Notes: generated by a model from the sequence alone, not told the origin. A stretch of 7,581 bases of DNA from DATIHF01 sp035480955 (GCA_035480955.1 DATIHF010000074.1:1-7581), one strand, 5' to 3'; counted from the first letter of the stretch, positions 1-6,019 are shown. Made by a program: numbers and translations.

Positions 1-89
1 ACGGCAATGGCTCCGAAAAGAAGCACTACTAAAATTAAAGAAAACCAGGTTTTTGGATTTAAATGAATTTCCTTCGACAGAGCGGGCAT
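1..89 (-). CDS. N-terminal fragment of an unidentified membrane-anchored protein
   Basis: This reading frame starts with ATG at 89-87 and leaves the window at position 1, so only about 29 residues are visible. They begin MPALSKEIHLNPKTW and continue into a run of Leu, Val, Ile, Phe and Ala (about residues 15-29), which looks like the start of an N-terminal transmembrane helix or uncleaved signal anchor. A short polar cytoplasmic head followed by a helix suggests an inner-membrane or exported protein. It lies 40 nt downstream of the HtrA-like protease on the same strand and could share its function in the envelope, but nothing visible identifies the family. No Shine-Dalgarno precedes the ATG. 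The start is chosen because it is the first in-frame ATG after the protease and is preceded by a promoter-like sequence. Confidence 0.7.
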   Translation of the reverse strand, partial: MPALSKEIHLNPKTWFSLILVVLLFGAIA

Positions 90-97
90 CTATTTAT

Positions 98-126
98 ATG
101 CTAGAGAAGTTTTTCCAGCTTGTCAA
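98..126 (-). promoter_or_regulatory. Candidate promoter for the partial gene at 1-89, possibly giving a leaderless mRNA
   Basis: On the minus strand a perfect TTGACA (126-121) is followed after 17 nt by TAGCAT (103-98), which matches four of six -10 consensus bases. Only 8 nt separate the -10 box from the ATG, so transcription would begin at or next to the start codon and give a leaderless or almost leaderless message. That fits the absence of a Shine-Dalgarno. The -35 box lies just past the HtrA stop codon. The weak -10 box makes this tentative. Confidence 0.4.
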
Positions 127-129
127 AGT

Positions 130-1305
130 TTACTCAGGAGCTTCACCAACAGTTGCAGTCAATTTTTGCGTCTTACCATCCCGGTAAACCTCAATAGTGA
201 TTTTCTGCCCGACTTTGATGCTATTTAAAATAGAGACTAAGTCATTGGTATCGTTTAAGGCCTGATCATTGATTTTGGTGACAATATCTCCGGCTTCGAT
301 TCCCGCTTTGTCAGCTGGGGAACCCGCGACGACGCGGCGGACGAAAGCCCCCTCGGGAACATTCTGAACTTTTGCAATTGCAGAGTCGATCGTCTGGTAG
401 ACAACACCAAGGTAAGGTTTGATGATTCTCCCCTCTTTTTTGTATTGGTCCAAAATGACTTTAACTCGGTTGATCGGGATGACAAACCCAATATTTTGGG
501 CAGAAGAAGAGATTGCGAAGTTGACCCCGACTACTCGACCAGCAAGATCTAGTAGCGGTCCACCACTGTTGCCGGGATTTAGGGCGGCATCAGTCTGAAT
601 GACATTCTGCAGTGTCTCCTGGCCTTGCTGGTTTGAACAGCCTGTCCCACCGGCTGTTATGCCTCTGCCCAAACCAGACACGACCCCTACTGTAACACTA
701 TTTTGAAACTGTCCCAAAGCATTTCCAATTGCGATCACCTTCTGACCAGCCTTGAGAACTGCAGGATCTGAGTCTCCGAGTTCGAGGGCGGGAACTTTGG
801 CGTCAATTTTGATAATTCCAATGTCGTTGGCAGGATCCAAGCTAATTTTTTTCGCATCGTAAGTCTTGCCGTCTTTGGTGACCACCGCATAGTCAACACT
901 ATTGTCACAAACTACATGGTTGTTAGTAATGATAATGCCTGAGCCATCAACGACAAACCCAGTTCCAATCCCTTGCTGGTCACTGACCGTTCCCCGGCTC
1001 GGGTCAAAACTAGTTGTTTTCGCAACTATGGAGACAACTGAGGGAGAGGTCTTATCAACAACGTCAATGACAGCAGACTCTTCGACGGTTCGAACGATTT
1101 TTTCCCCGCTTTTGGTGGTGACACTACCGGAGACGGCGACTGGTTTGAGAAAAGCTGGCAGAGAGTCTTTAAAAGGAAGGGAGCTGTACCAGTTTGGGTA
1201 AGAGACGCCAATTAGAATTCCGAGGACTAGAGCGACGAGTAATACTAAAAGTCCACCACCCCAAAAAGCTAATTTTTTCTGATCCTCGGGCATTTTATCT
1301 AGCAT
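130..1305 (-). CDS. htrA: HtrA/DegP-family membrane-anchored serine protease (trypsin-like + PDZ)
   Basis: A 391-aa envelope quality-control protease that would degrade or process misfolded extracytoplasmic proteins. A hydrophobic segment at about residues 12-36 anchors it to the membrane with the catalytic part outside. The chymotrypsin-fold domain (about 80-285) shows the full triad: His130 in TNNHVV, Asp161 in PANDIGIIKID, and Ser247 in NPGNSGGPLL. One PDZ domain follows (about 296-385; GSPADKAGIEAGDIVTKIND). A single PDZ and a membrane anchor fit the DegS/HtrA/YvtA layout rather than two-PDZ DegP. Cys133 and Cys223 both lie in the exported domain and could form a disulfide. Of the two possible starts, Met1 and Met5, neither has a good Shine-Dalgarno; the upstream ATG is used. 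It appears to have its own promoter behind the terminator of the preceding orphan gene. Family assignment is secure; substrates are unknown. Confidence 0.95.
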   Translation of the reverse strand: MLDKMPEDQKKLAFWGGGLLVLLVALVLGILIGVSYPNWYSSLPFKDSLPAFLKPVAVSGSVTTKSGEKIVRTVEESAVIDVVDKTSPSVVSIVAKTTSFDPSRGTVSDQQGIGTGFVVDGSGIIITNNHVVCDNSVDYAVVTKDGKTYDAKKISLDPANDIGIIKIDAKVPALELGDSDPAVLKAGQKVIAIGNALGQFQNSVTVGVVSGLGRGITAGGTGCSNQQGQETLQNVIQTDAALNPGNSGGPLLDLAGRVVGVNFAISSSAQNIGFVIPINRVKVILDQYKKEGRIIKPYLGVVYQTIDSAIAKVQNVPEGAFVRRVVAGSPADKAGIEAGDIVTKINDQALNDTNDLVSILNSIKVGQKITIEVYRDGKTQKLTATVGEAPE

Positions 1306-1362
1306 TGTTTTCTAGTTTCGGATAGTTTACTGAGAATTAACTGAAAGTACTAAACAGTGGTA

Positions 1363-1391
1363 ATTTTAGGTAAAACTTTAGCAAAATTCAA
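1363..1391 (-). promoter_or_regulatory. Promoter candidate for the HtrA-like gene
   Basis: On the minus strand TTGAAT (1391-1386) and TAAAAT (1368-1363) are separated by 17 nt, a good sigma-70-type arrangement. It lies just beyond the terminator at 1397-1432 and would give a leader of about 50 nt before the protease ATG at 1305. This makes the protease a transcription unit separate from the orphan gene upstream. Confidence 0.55.
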
Positions 1392-1396
1392 GAGTT

Positions 1397-1432
1397 AAAA
1401 ATGAAAGTGCAGACCTGTTTTCAAGTCTGCAC
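1397..1432 (-). terminator. Intrinsic terminator of the 97-aa orphan gene
   Basis: Arms at 1422-1432 and 1407-1417 form an 11-bp stem with a 4-nt AAAA loop in the minus-strand RNA, including one G-U pair. On the plus strand the same position would be a C-A mismatch, so the hairpin is better suited to the minus strand. It is followed by TTTCATTTTT (1406-1397). It starts 18 nt after the stop codon of the gene at 1451-1744. An extra outer repeat, ATGAAAGT (1401-1408) against ACTTTCAT (1440-1447), could extend or compete with the stem. Confidence 0.7.
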
Positions 1433-1450
1433 TGAAGTGACTTTCATCTC

Positions 1451-1744
1451 TTATCGCCTTCTTCCTTTTTGACGAAAGGTTCCTTGCAGATCTAGGGTAT
1501 TAATGCAGCTGAGAATTGTAATATGAGTGAACCCAAATAACTCATCTTCTTTTTGTGGGTACGGTAGGCCATTACAAACGTAAATGTCATGAACGAGAAC
1601 CGCTGCGTCAACTACCCATCGTTCGTACTTTCGTGGGTTTGTCAGAACCACATAATTCCTCAACTTAGCCGAAGCAACTAGATACCTCATCAGCTCTTCT
1701 CTGTCGATCTCTCCAATGCAGAGACTCTCACCCTGCTCTTCCAT
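1451..1744 (-). CDS. Orphan 97-aa protein of unknown function
   Basis: I do not recognise this family. The product is a small soluble protein: an acidic N-terminus (MEEQGESLCIGEIDREELMR), a mixed hydrophobic middle containing RKYERWVVDAAVLVHDIYVC (about residues 38-57), and a basic end (QKGRRR). There is no signal peptide or membrane helix. Three cysteines (9, 57, 80) form no CxxC motif. The start is very well supported: AGGAGG lies 6 nt before the ATG, the strongest ribosome binding site on the minus strand here. The gene has its own promoter (1847-1876), a structured leader with a terminator just before the ribosome binding site, and a terminator right after the stop. That stand-alone layout between Ctp and HtrA suggests independently regulated or acquired DNA. 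The proper start, stop and signals make it a credible gene despite no recognisable homologue. Confidence 0.75.
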   Translation of the reverse strand: MEEQGESLCIGEIDREELMRYLVASAKLRNYVVLTNPRKYERWVVDAAVLVHDIYVCNGLPYPQKEDELFGFTHITILSCINTLDLQGTFRQKGRRR

Positions 1745-1750
1745 AGGTTC

Positions 1751-1756
1751 CCTCCT
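1751..1756 (-). promoter_or_regulatory. Strong Shine-Dalgarno of the 97-aa gene
   Basis: AGGAGG on the minus strand, 6 nt before the ATG at 1744-1742. It fixes the start of the orphan gene. It lies only about 10 nt beyond the U-tract of the leader terminator, so expression would depend on read-through. Confidence 0.8.
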
Positions 1757-1765
1757 TTGGGCAAC

Positions 1766-1797
1766 AAAAAAACCGGTTGCTTACCGCAAACCGGTTT
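1766..1797 (-). terminator. Intrinsic terminator in the leader of the 97-aa gene (attenuator candidate)
   Basis: In the minus-strand RNA, arms at 1797-1786 and 1780-1770 pair as AAACCGGTT with AACCGGTTT plus a GC/GC closing step, one bulged U and a 5-nt loop (GGTAA). A seven-T run follows the final GG (1772-1766). This is a strong intrinsic terminator, placed after the promoter at 1847-1876 and before the ribosome binding site of the 97-aa gene. It may therefore act as an attenuator. It could equally be the end of the rpsF-to-ctp operon, whose last stop codon is about 85 nt upstream. Confidence 0.8.
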
Positions 1798-1841
1798 GGT
1801 GTCCGAACCTCAGATTGGTGGGAAATTTCACCATTTCTGAG
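1766..1841 (-). ncRNA. Candidate structured leader RNA or short terminated RNA
   Basis: From the predicted start point near 1840, the minus-strand RNA would be about 75 nt. Its 5' hairpin pairs CTCAGA (1841-1836) with TCTGAG (1814-1809) and TGGTG (1833-1829) with CACCA (1820-1816), around a small internal loop and an 8-nt apical loop. A 12-nt linker containing GGTTCGGACACC follows, then the terminator hairpin. A 5' hairpin, linker and terminator placed before a ribosome binding site is the layout of a riboswitch, a protein-controlled attenuator or an independent small RNA. I compared it by eye with the common riboswitch classes and could not match any. It is much too short for the FMN element despite a similar GGTGAAAT string. 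Confidence 0.4.
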
Positions 1842-1857
1842 AGTTTATTTTACTCTC
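1839..1857 (-). repeat. Inverted repeat embracing the -10 box (operator candidate)
   Basis: GAGAGT (1857-1852) and ACTCTC (1844-1839) form a perfect 6-bp dyad around AAAATAA. The dyad covers the -10 box TAAAAT and the predicted start point, which is where a repressor would typically bind. No regulator gene is visible nearby. Confidence 0.4.
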
Positions 1858-1876
1858 TTGGGATAGCTTCAGTCAA
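1847..1876 (-). promoter_or_regulatory. Promoter of the leader RNA / 97-aa gene
   Basis: On the minus strand TTGACT (1876-1871) and TAAAAT (1852-1847), five of six consensus matches each, are separated by 18 nt. The promoter starts 5 nt after the Ctp stop codon and lies upstream of the structured leader, so the orphan gene need not rely on read-through from the long operon. Confidence 0.6.
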
Positions 1877-1880
1877 GAAA

Positions 1881-3098
1881 TTATTTTAGTAAATCTAAGG
1901 CTTTTTGAAGTTGGGGATCGGCTCCGCTGGCAATATCTTGATCGCTCAGGTCAACCTTGTAGTCTGGTGTGATCCCTTTGCCATGGATCCAGTCTCCGTT
2001 GGGAGTGAGCCATTTGCCAATCGTGATGTGTAGACCCGAACCGTCTTTCAGATCAGTCACTGCTTGCACGGTCCCTTTTCCAAAAGAAGTTTCACCGACA
2101 GTTTTGGCAATTTTGTGATCACGCAGCGCTCCCGTCACGATTTCTGAAGCTGACGCACTTCCTTTGTTAATAAGCACAACCACTTTGTCATCTTGCAGTC
2201 TGCCCTCTTTGTCTGAGTCAAATTGCTGCCGCTTGCCATCTGAGTCTTCTTGTTGCACCACAACATCTTTGGTGGTCAGAAAATCTCCCCCGATATAGAT
2301 CGCCGTGTCGAGTCTCCCACCAGGATCATTTCTCAGATCAATGGCAATTTTTTTGATCCCCTTGTTCATCAAATCATTGACTACCTCATCCCATTCCTGC
2401 CTGGTTGTGTCTCCAAAACGAGTGACGGTGACCACCGCAGTATCGCCAACTATTTTTTCTTTGACTGATTTGACGCTGATCTTGGCCCGAGTCAGCTCCA
2501 GATCGATTGGTTTATCGACTCCTTCTCTCAAGATCTGCAGTTTGATCTTAGTTCCCGCTTTTCCTCTAATTTTTGAAACCGCGTCTGCAATTGTGTATTT
2601 TGACGCATCCTTCCCATCAATTGAGATGATCTGATCTCCAGCTTTGATCCCGGCTTTTGAAGCCGGTGAATCATCCAAAGGCGCGATCACGACCAACTTC
2701 CCGTTTTTGGCGCCCAGCTCCATCCCAACTCCTTCAAATGTTCCGGAGAGCTCATCATTGAAAGACTGGTTTGCATCTGGACTAAAGTAATTTGTGTAAG
2801 GATCCCCTGCTGCGGAAATCATTCCTTGGATCGCACCTTGAACTAGCTTGTTACCTGATAGATCTTTTTTATTCAAATAAGTAGAGTTTAGTTTGTCCCA
2901 AGCTTCCCAAAAAGTAGCGAAGTCTACATTGTCCTTACTGTAAAGTTTGTTGAGAACCTGATATTTCGGCTGGCTTGCGGTGGGGAAAAAAGGCAAGGCA
3001 ACATAGCGGCCGATCCAAAGTCCCAGACCAAAGAGAAAAAGCCCCACGATAAATTTGGGGAAGACCTGACTTGGTTTGTAGTTATTTTGTGGTTCCAT
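1881..3098 (-). CDS. ctpA: Carboxyl-terminal processing protease, S41 family (CtpA/CtpB-like), membrane-anchored
   Basis: A 405-aa S41 peptidase that cleaves exported proteins near their C-termini. A membrane anchor spans about residues 14-37. It is followed by a helical cap with the family motif GDPYTNYFSP (98-107), a PDZ domain (about 117-203, SPASKAGIKAGDQIISIDG), and the protease core (about 205-390). Catalytic residues match CtpB: Ser316 in GSASASEI, Lys341 in SFGKGTVQ, 25 residues later, and Gln345 four residues after that. The substrate-strand motif DLRNDPGG is at 254-261. The usual C-terminal accessory region is short, as in many compact versions. The gene starts 5 nt after the stop of the 352-aa barrel protein, has only a weak AAGAG before its ATG, and probably relies on translational coupling. 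Sharing a transcript with the MutL-like and barrel genes suggests a common envelope role, but this is inference. Confidence 0.95.
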   Translation of the reverse strand: MEPQNNYKPSQVFPKFIVGLFLFGLGLWIGRYVALPFFPTASQPKYQVLNKLYSKDNVDFATFWEAWDKLNSTYLNKKDLSGNKLVQGAIQGMISAAGDPYTNYFSPDANQSFNDELSGTFEGVGMELGAKNGKLVVIAPLDDSPASKAGIKAGDQIISIDGKDASKYTIADAVSKIRGKAGTKIKLQILREGVDKPIDLELTRAKISVKSVKEKIVGDTAVVTVTRFGDTTRQEWDEVVNDLMNKGIKKIAIDLRNDPGGRLDTAIYIGGDFLTTKDVVVQQEDSDGKRQQFDSDKEGRLQDDKVVVLINKGSASASEIVTGALRDHKIAKTVGETSFGKGTVQAVTDLKDGSGLHITIGKWLTPNGDWIHGKGITPDYKVDLSDQDIASGADPQLQKALDLLK

Positions 3099-3103
3099 CG
3101 CTC

Positions 3104-4162
3104 TTAGGAGATAATCTCTAAGTTTGCAGCAGCAGCGTTTAGCTTGTTTCCGGAAATAAATTTAATTTGCGCGCAGATTGAGGCTATTCCAGAGTTTAAT
3201 TCTATCTTGTCTTCACTAATACTTTCAACCACTCCAATTAGTTCCGCAGTATCGGGACGGAAGTAGCGCACCAAATCCCCAACTTTCAGCTCTCTCCAGG
3301 TTTCTTCAACGAGGGGTTTGTTGTCCACTACTTTGTTTTCTTCAGGGACCAAAACAGTTCTTTCCAAACCGTTGATAAAAGCAAATTTGTCATTGAGTTT
3401 GTTGAAGGCTTCAAAAATATCAGTACCCATCGGTACCGTGCCAAAACCTTCGGTGATTACGATAGTGATACCAACATCACTGGTGACTCCGAGACTGATG
3501 AAATCACGATAGTCCATCCCACCGACAACGATTCCTTTGACACCAATCGTGAGAGCTTTCTCAATCGCCGCGCGGTCAAGATGGGCTCCCCCAACGACAA
3601 TCCGTCCCTGGCAAGTACCATCGATTTTTTGCGGGATCAAAAATTCTCCGGGCTTGGCCGCGATTTTGATGATTCCATCGCGATTTTTCCCCAAACCCGC
3701 CGCTCCTTTGATCTCGGATCCAAAGGTCCTCACCGTGACTGAGTCTTCTCTGACTCCGCTCACCATACCGGCCGCTCCAGCAACAAGTTTGACTGGCATG
3801 GGGAGAAATTTAACAATCAGATCACCATTTCGATCAATATCAGTGAGCACTCCATCAACTGGGCTGCGCAGTTCTTTTTTACCAACTCCAAGCATACCTT
3901 TTTTGCGGGCGATGATCTCCCCTTGATAAATCCGATCGCCGATATTTCTAAGTAAATATTTCTTAACTGAGTTTCTGCTGATACCAAGCACATGAGAGAC
4001 TTTTACCAGTCGCTGTCCGGCAGAGACTTCACAGTGCGCTACGACACTCTCAGCATCAACTTTGTCTCGCACTTTGACCGAGGGTTTGCAGGTCACCACG
4101 TAGGCTCTCACCAAATCAAATTGGTTGTTGGCATTGACTCTTTTCCAAACTGGACAAATCAT
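3104..4162 (-). CDS. 352-aa protein with lipoyl-like barrel and C-terminal KOW/SH3-like region, unknown function
   Basis: I do not recognise a named family. Residues about 74-120 (GDRIYQGEIIARK, then ELRSPVDGVLTDIDRNGDLI) read like a barrel-sandwich hybrid of the biotinyl/lipoyl type. The modified lysine is not evident, so it is probably a structural barrel. A central glycine-rich alpha/beta region follows (about 162-245: GRIVVGGAHLD, GIVVGGMDYRDFISLG, ITEGFGTVPMG). The end (about 291-350, LKVGDLVRYFRPDTAELIGV) resembles a KOW/SH3-like barrel. No signal peptide or membrane helix is clear; five cysteines are scattered. The ATG overlaps the stop of the MutL-like gene by 4 nt (ATGA) and has a strong GGAGGT at 6 nt, so the two are translationally coupled and likely act together. 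It could be an adaptor that binds the ATPase or a scaffold linked to Ctp. Gene call is certain; domain assignments are by eye. Confidence 0.85.
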   Translation of the reverse strand: MICPVWKRVNANNQFDLVRAYVVTCKPSVKVRDKVDAESVVAHCEVSAGQRLVKVSHVLGISRNSVKKYLLRNIGDRIYQGEIIARKKGMLGVGKKELRSPVDGVLTDIDRNGDLIVKFLPMPVKLVAGAAGMVSGVREDSVTVRTFGSEIKGAAGLGKNRDGIIKIAAKPGEFLIPQKIDGTCQGRIVVGGAHLDRAAIEKALTIGVKGIVVGGMDYRDFISLGVTSDVGITIVITEGFGTVPMGTDIFEAFNKLNDKFAFINGLERTVLVPEENKVVDNKPLVEETWRELKVGDLVRYFRPDTAELIGVVESISEDKIELNSGIASICAQIKFISGNKLNAAAANLEIIS

Positions 4163-5208
4163 CCGATTACCTCCACCTTATCAATCGCGGAGAGCCAGCG
4201 TTTCATCGCGTCGCGACTGTCGGCTCGTCCAAAACCTAGCTTTAAGGGTTTGACTCTCCCGTCGAGCAAAACCCCAAAGGCACCACCGGACACACTAAAG
4301 TGTGGTTTGTCTTTCAAGTCAAGCAAGGTGATCTCAACTTGTTGCTCTTTTGGCGCTGGAATCAGAGCAATTTCGTCCTCAACTATGTTTAATTCCTGAT
4401 TTTCAGTAAAACCATAATCAAGCATGATCCGCCCCTTACCACCAAAAGAAACAAAACTCCCAAGAGGCTGCCAAAAATCATTTTCCCACTCCCCAATCTC
4501 GGGGTAAGTTTTCAGCAAAGCGCCAAAGCCGTGGAGAAACTGGTGTGAATCAAGTTTGACTTGAGCGATTCGTCCTTTGGCCAAAATATCCAGAATTATC
4601 AAAGCAATTTTGGCTTGCTTGGGCAATAGCGGCAAAAGAGCGCCGGTGATGATGACGTTCACCACATTTGGAGAGGCGATAAACTCACGATTTTGCGAAA
4701 AAGCGACCCGGTAAAAAGCTTCTTCGATTTCAAGTTCTTGAGGAGAGGTCGGGACTGACTCTGGTTTGAGTGATTTGTTGCCAAAATAATTTTCGATATC
4801 GTTTTCCGAAGCGTCAAAGGTGAGAAAAGCACCAATGTGAGAAATCTTGAGATTATTGGCGTAGGAGTACTCTCCAGTATCAAGGATGACACTCTTCTTC
4901 ATACCGTTTTTTTCGAGATATTTCCGGAAAGCACTCTCGGCTTCTTCTTGGGTGGTGTAGGTTGCAGAAAGATTTTTGGCGAGGGTTTCAGTTTCCGGAA
5001 GTGCTCCAGTGACAATCAAGTTGGTTCCCTTGGCGACTTTCAAGTCTTTCAACAAGGTATTGGCAGCAATACTCAAATCCCCAATTGTCGTAGGAACCGA
5101 AGAGTAGCGCTCCAGCAAAAGTTTATTTTTATCGTTTTGGATTAGGAAAGCTTTCGTCCAAGAGTGGCCGACGTCTAGCACAAGAGATTTTGGGAAGGCT
5201 TGAGACAT
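4159..5208 (-). CDS. Actin-like ATPase (ASKHA), MutL/GlmL-related, diverged
   Basis: A 349-aa protein with a Hsp70/actin-type fold. The phosphate-1 loop is LVLDVGHSWTKAFL (residues 9-22). VILDTGEYSYAN (107-118) occupies the phosphate-2 position and NVIITGALLPLLPKQAKIAL (183-202) the adenosine region. The following stretch, ILDILAKGRIAQVKLDSHQF (205-224), and the end, VSGGAFGVLLDGRVKPLKL (306-324), resemble the GlmL/MutL family of actin-like ATPases known beside glutamate mutase. It is shorter than classic GlmL, and the second phosphate motif and the Gly-Gly of the adenosine motif are degenerate, so ATP hydrolysis is uncertain. No mutase subunit is present in the window. It starts 31 nt after rpsR with only a weak AAGAGA upstream, and overlaps the barrel-protein gene by 4 nt. 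A PilM/FtsA-type relative is the main alternative. No membrane segment is apparent. Confidence 0.6.
   Translation of the reverse strand: MSQAFPKSLVLDVGHSWTKAFLIQNDKNKLLLERYSSVPTTIGDLSIAANTLLKDLKVAKGTNLIVTGALPETETLAKNLSATYTTQEEAESAFRKYLEKNGMKKSVILDTGEYSYANNLKISHIGAFLTFDASENDIENYFGNKSLKPESVPTSPQELEIEEAFYRVAFSQNREFIASPNVVNVIITGALLPLLPKQAKIALIILDILAKGRIAQVKLDSHQFLHGFGALLKTYPEIGEWENDFWQPLGSFVSFGGKGRIMLDYGFTENQELNIVEDEIALIPAPKEQQVEITLLDLKDKPHFSVSGGAFGVLLDGRVKPLKLGFGRADSRDAMKRWLSAIDKVEVIG
4169..4174 (-). promoter_or_regulatory. Shine-Dalgarno of the barrel protein inside the upstream gene
   Basis: GGAGGT on the minus strand, 6 nt before the ATG at 4162, lies within the last codons of the MutL-like gene. 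With the ATGA overlap it confirms the start and indicates coupled translation. Confidence 0.75.
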
Positions 5209-5239
5209 CTATTTAATTCTCTTTTTTTTGTCAAAAAAT

Positions 5240-5476
5240 TTATCGGACACTAACGCTAAAAGGAAGAAGCGCCATATAGCGACTTCTTTTGATTGCATTG
5301 CTTAGTCCCCGTTGGTGTTTGTAGCAAACTCCTGTGCGGGCTCGATTAACGATTTTTCCCCGCTCGGAGATGTAACGCTTCAGTGTGACTACGTCTTTGT
5401 AATCTGGGGTTTCCTCTTCTTTGCAGAAGTAGCAAACTTTTTTTCCTCTTTGAATCCGGTTTCGTTCTTGTTGCAT
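5240..5476 (-). CDS. rpsR: 30S ribosomal protein S18
   Basis: A 78-aa S18, a normal length, which pairs with S6 on the platform of the small ribosomal subunit. The N-terminus holds a zinc-binding set: Cys15 and Cys18 in VCYFC, with Cys51 and His54 in GVCYKHQR, so this is the metal-binding form of S18. The body has the usual pattern DYKDVVTLKRYISERGKI followed by RGLSNAIKRSRYMALLPF. The order rpsF-ssb-rpsR is the widely conserved bacterial arrangement. It starts 6 nt after the ssb stop in an A-rich stretch without a Shine-Dalgarno, so translation probably depends on coupling to ssb. Confidence 0.97.
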   Translation of the reverse strand: MQQERNRIQRGKKVCYFCKEEETPDYKDVVTLKRYISERGKIVNRARTGVCYKHQRGLSNAIKRSRYMALLPFSVSVR

Positions 5477-5482
5477 ATTTTT

Positions 5483-6013
5483 TTAGAAAGGAATATCGTC
5501 GATATCTATCTCATCAGAATCAGACTTTTCCTCTTTTGTTTCCTCTTCGTCATCTTTTTTCTTTTTACCCTTTTTCTCTTCTTTTGACTCTACTACTTCT
5601 TGAGACTCCTCTTTTGGTGCAGGCTTATCAACCTCATCTCGGTGTACTTCAGCCCCACCTACTCCAGCATCTCGACGTGAATCCAAAAGAACCATGTCTT
5701 CCGCGACTACCTCAGTAGCTTGGCGCTTATCACCCTCTGGTGTTTCCCAACTTCGTGTCTGCAAACGCCCTTCGATGTAAACTTTTCGTCCTTTAGTCAG
5801 AAGTTGACTGCAAAGCTCAGCAAGTTTGTTCCAGGCAACAATTCGGTGAAACTCGGTTTCTTCTTTTCTCTCACCATCATCCCCAGAGGCCCAGCTGCGG
5901 TTGGTGGCCAAGCCAAAAGAGCAAACCGCGGTGCCGTTGGGAGTGTATCGGAGTTCCGGGTCTCGGGTCAGATTGCCGATTAACATTACTTTGTTTAAGC
6001 TTCGTGAAGACAT
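5483..6013 (-). CDS. ssb: Single-stranded DNA-binding protein
   Basis: A 176-aa SSB that coats single-stranded DNA and recruits replication and repair enzymes. The OB-fold runs from about residue 5 to 112, beginning NKVMLIGNLTRDPELRYTPN, with FHRIVAWNKLAE and GRKVYIEGRLQTRSWE. Trp41, Trp61 and Trp89 sit where DNA-stacking aromatics usually occur. The tail ends in the conserved acidic tip DIDDIPF that binds partner proteins. The linker (about 113-165) is unusual: it is dense in Lys and Glu rather than Gly, Gln and Pro. The start is set by GAGGAG at 6025-6020, 6 nt before the ATG and immediately after the rpsF stop codon. It is the second gene of the rpsF operon. Confidence 0.97.
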   Translation of the reverse strand: MSSRSLNKVMLIGNLTRDPELRYTPNGTAVCSFGLATNRSWASGDDGERKEETEFHRIVAWNKLAELCSQLLTKGRKVYIEGRLQTRSWETPEGDKRQATEVVAEDMVLLDSRRDAGVGGAEVHRDEVDKPAPKEESQEVVESKEEKKGKKKKDDEEETKEEKSDSDEIDIDDIPF

Positions 6014-6019
6014 AAGTTT

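Noticed and set aside
1798..1841. GGTGAAAT string resembling part of the FMN riboswitch
   Set aside because: The FMN element is longer than 100 nt with several conserved arms; only one short string is shared and the whole leader is about 75 nt to the terminator.
3537..3926. Plus-strand 129-aa reading frame inside the barrel-protein gene
   Set aside because: It is antisense to a well-supported gene, has no ribosome binding site and a low-complexity Pro/Ser/Ile composition typical of shadow frames.
4159..4162. UGA read as glycine, as in Gracilibacteria and Absconditabacteria
   Set aside because: TGA here is the stop in an ATGA overlap with a strong Shine-Dalgarno for the next gene, and no in-frame TGA is needed in any other gene.
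5209..5239. Internal promoter before the MutL-like gene based on TTGACA
   Set aside because: At 17-nt spacing the -10 position would be TAGATG, overlapping the start codon itself, so transcription would begin inside the gene.
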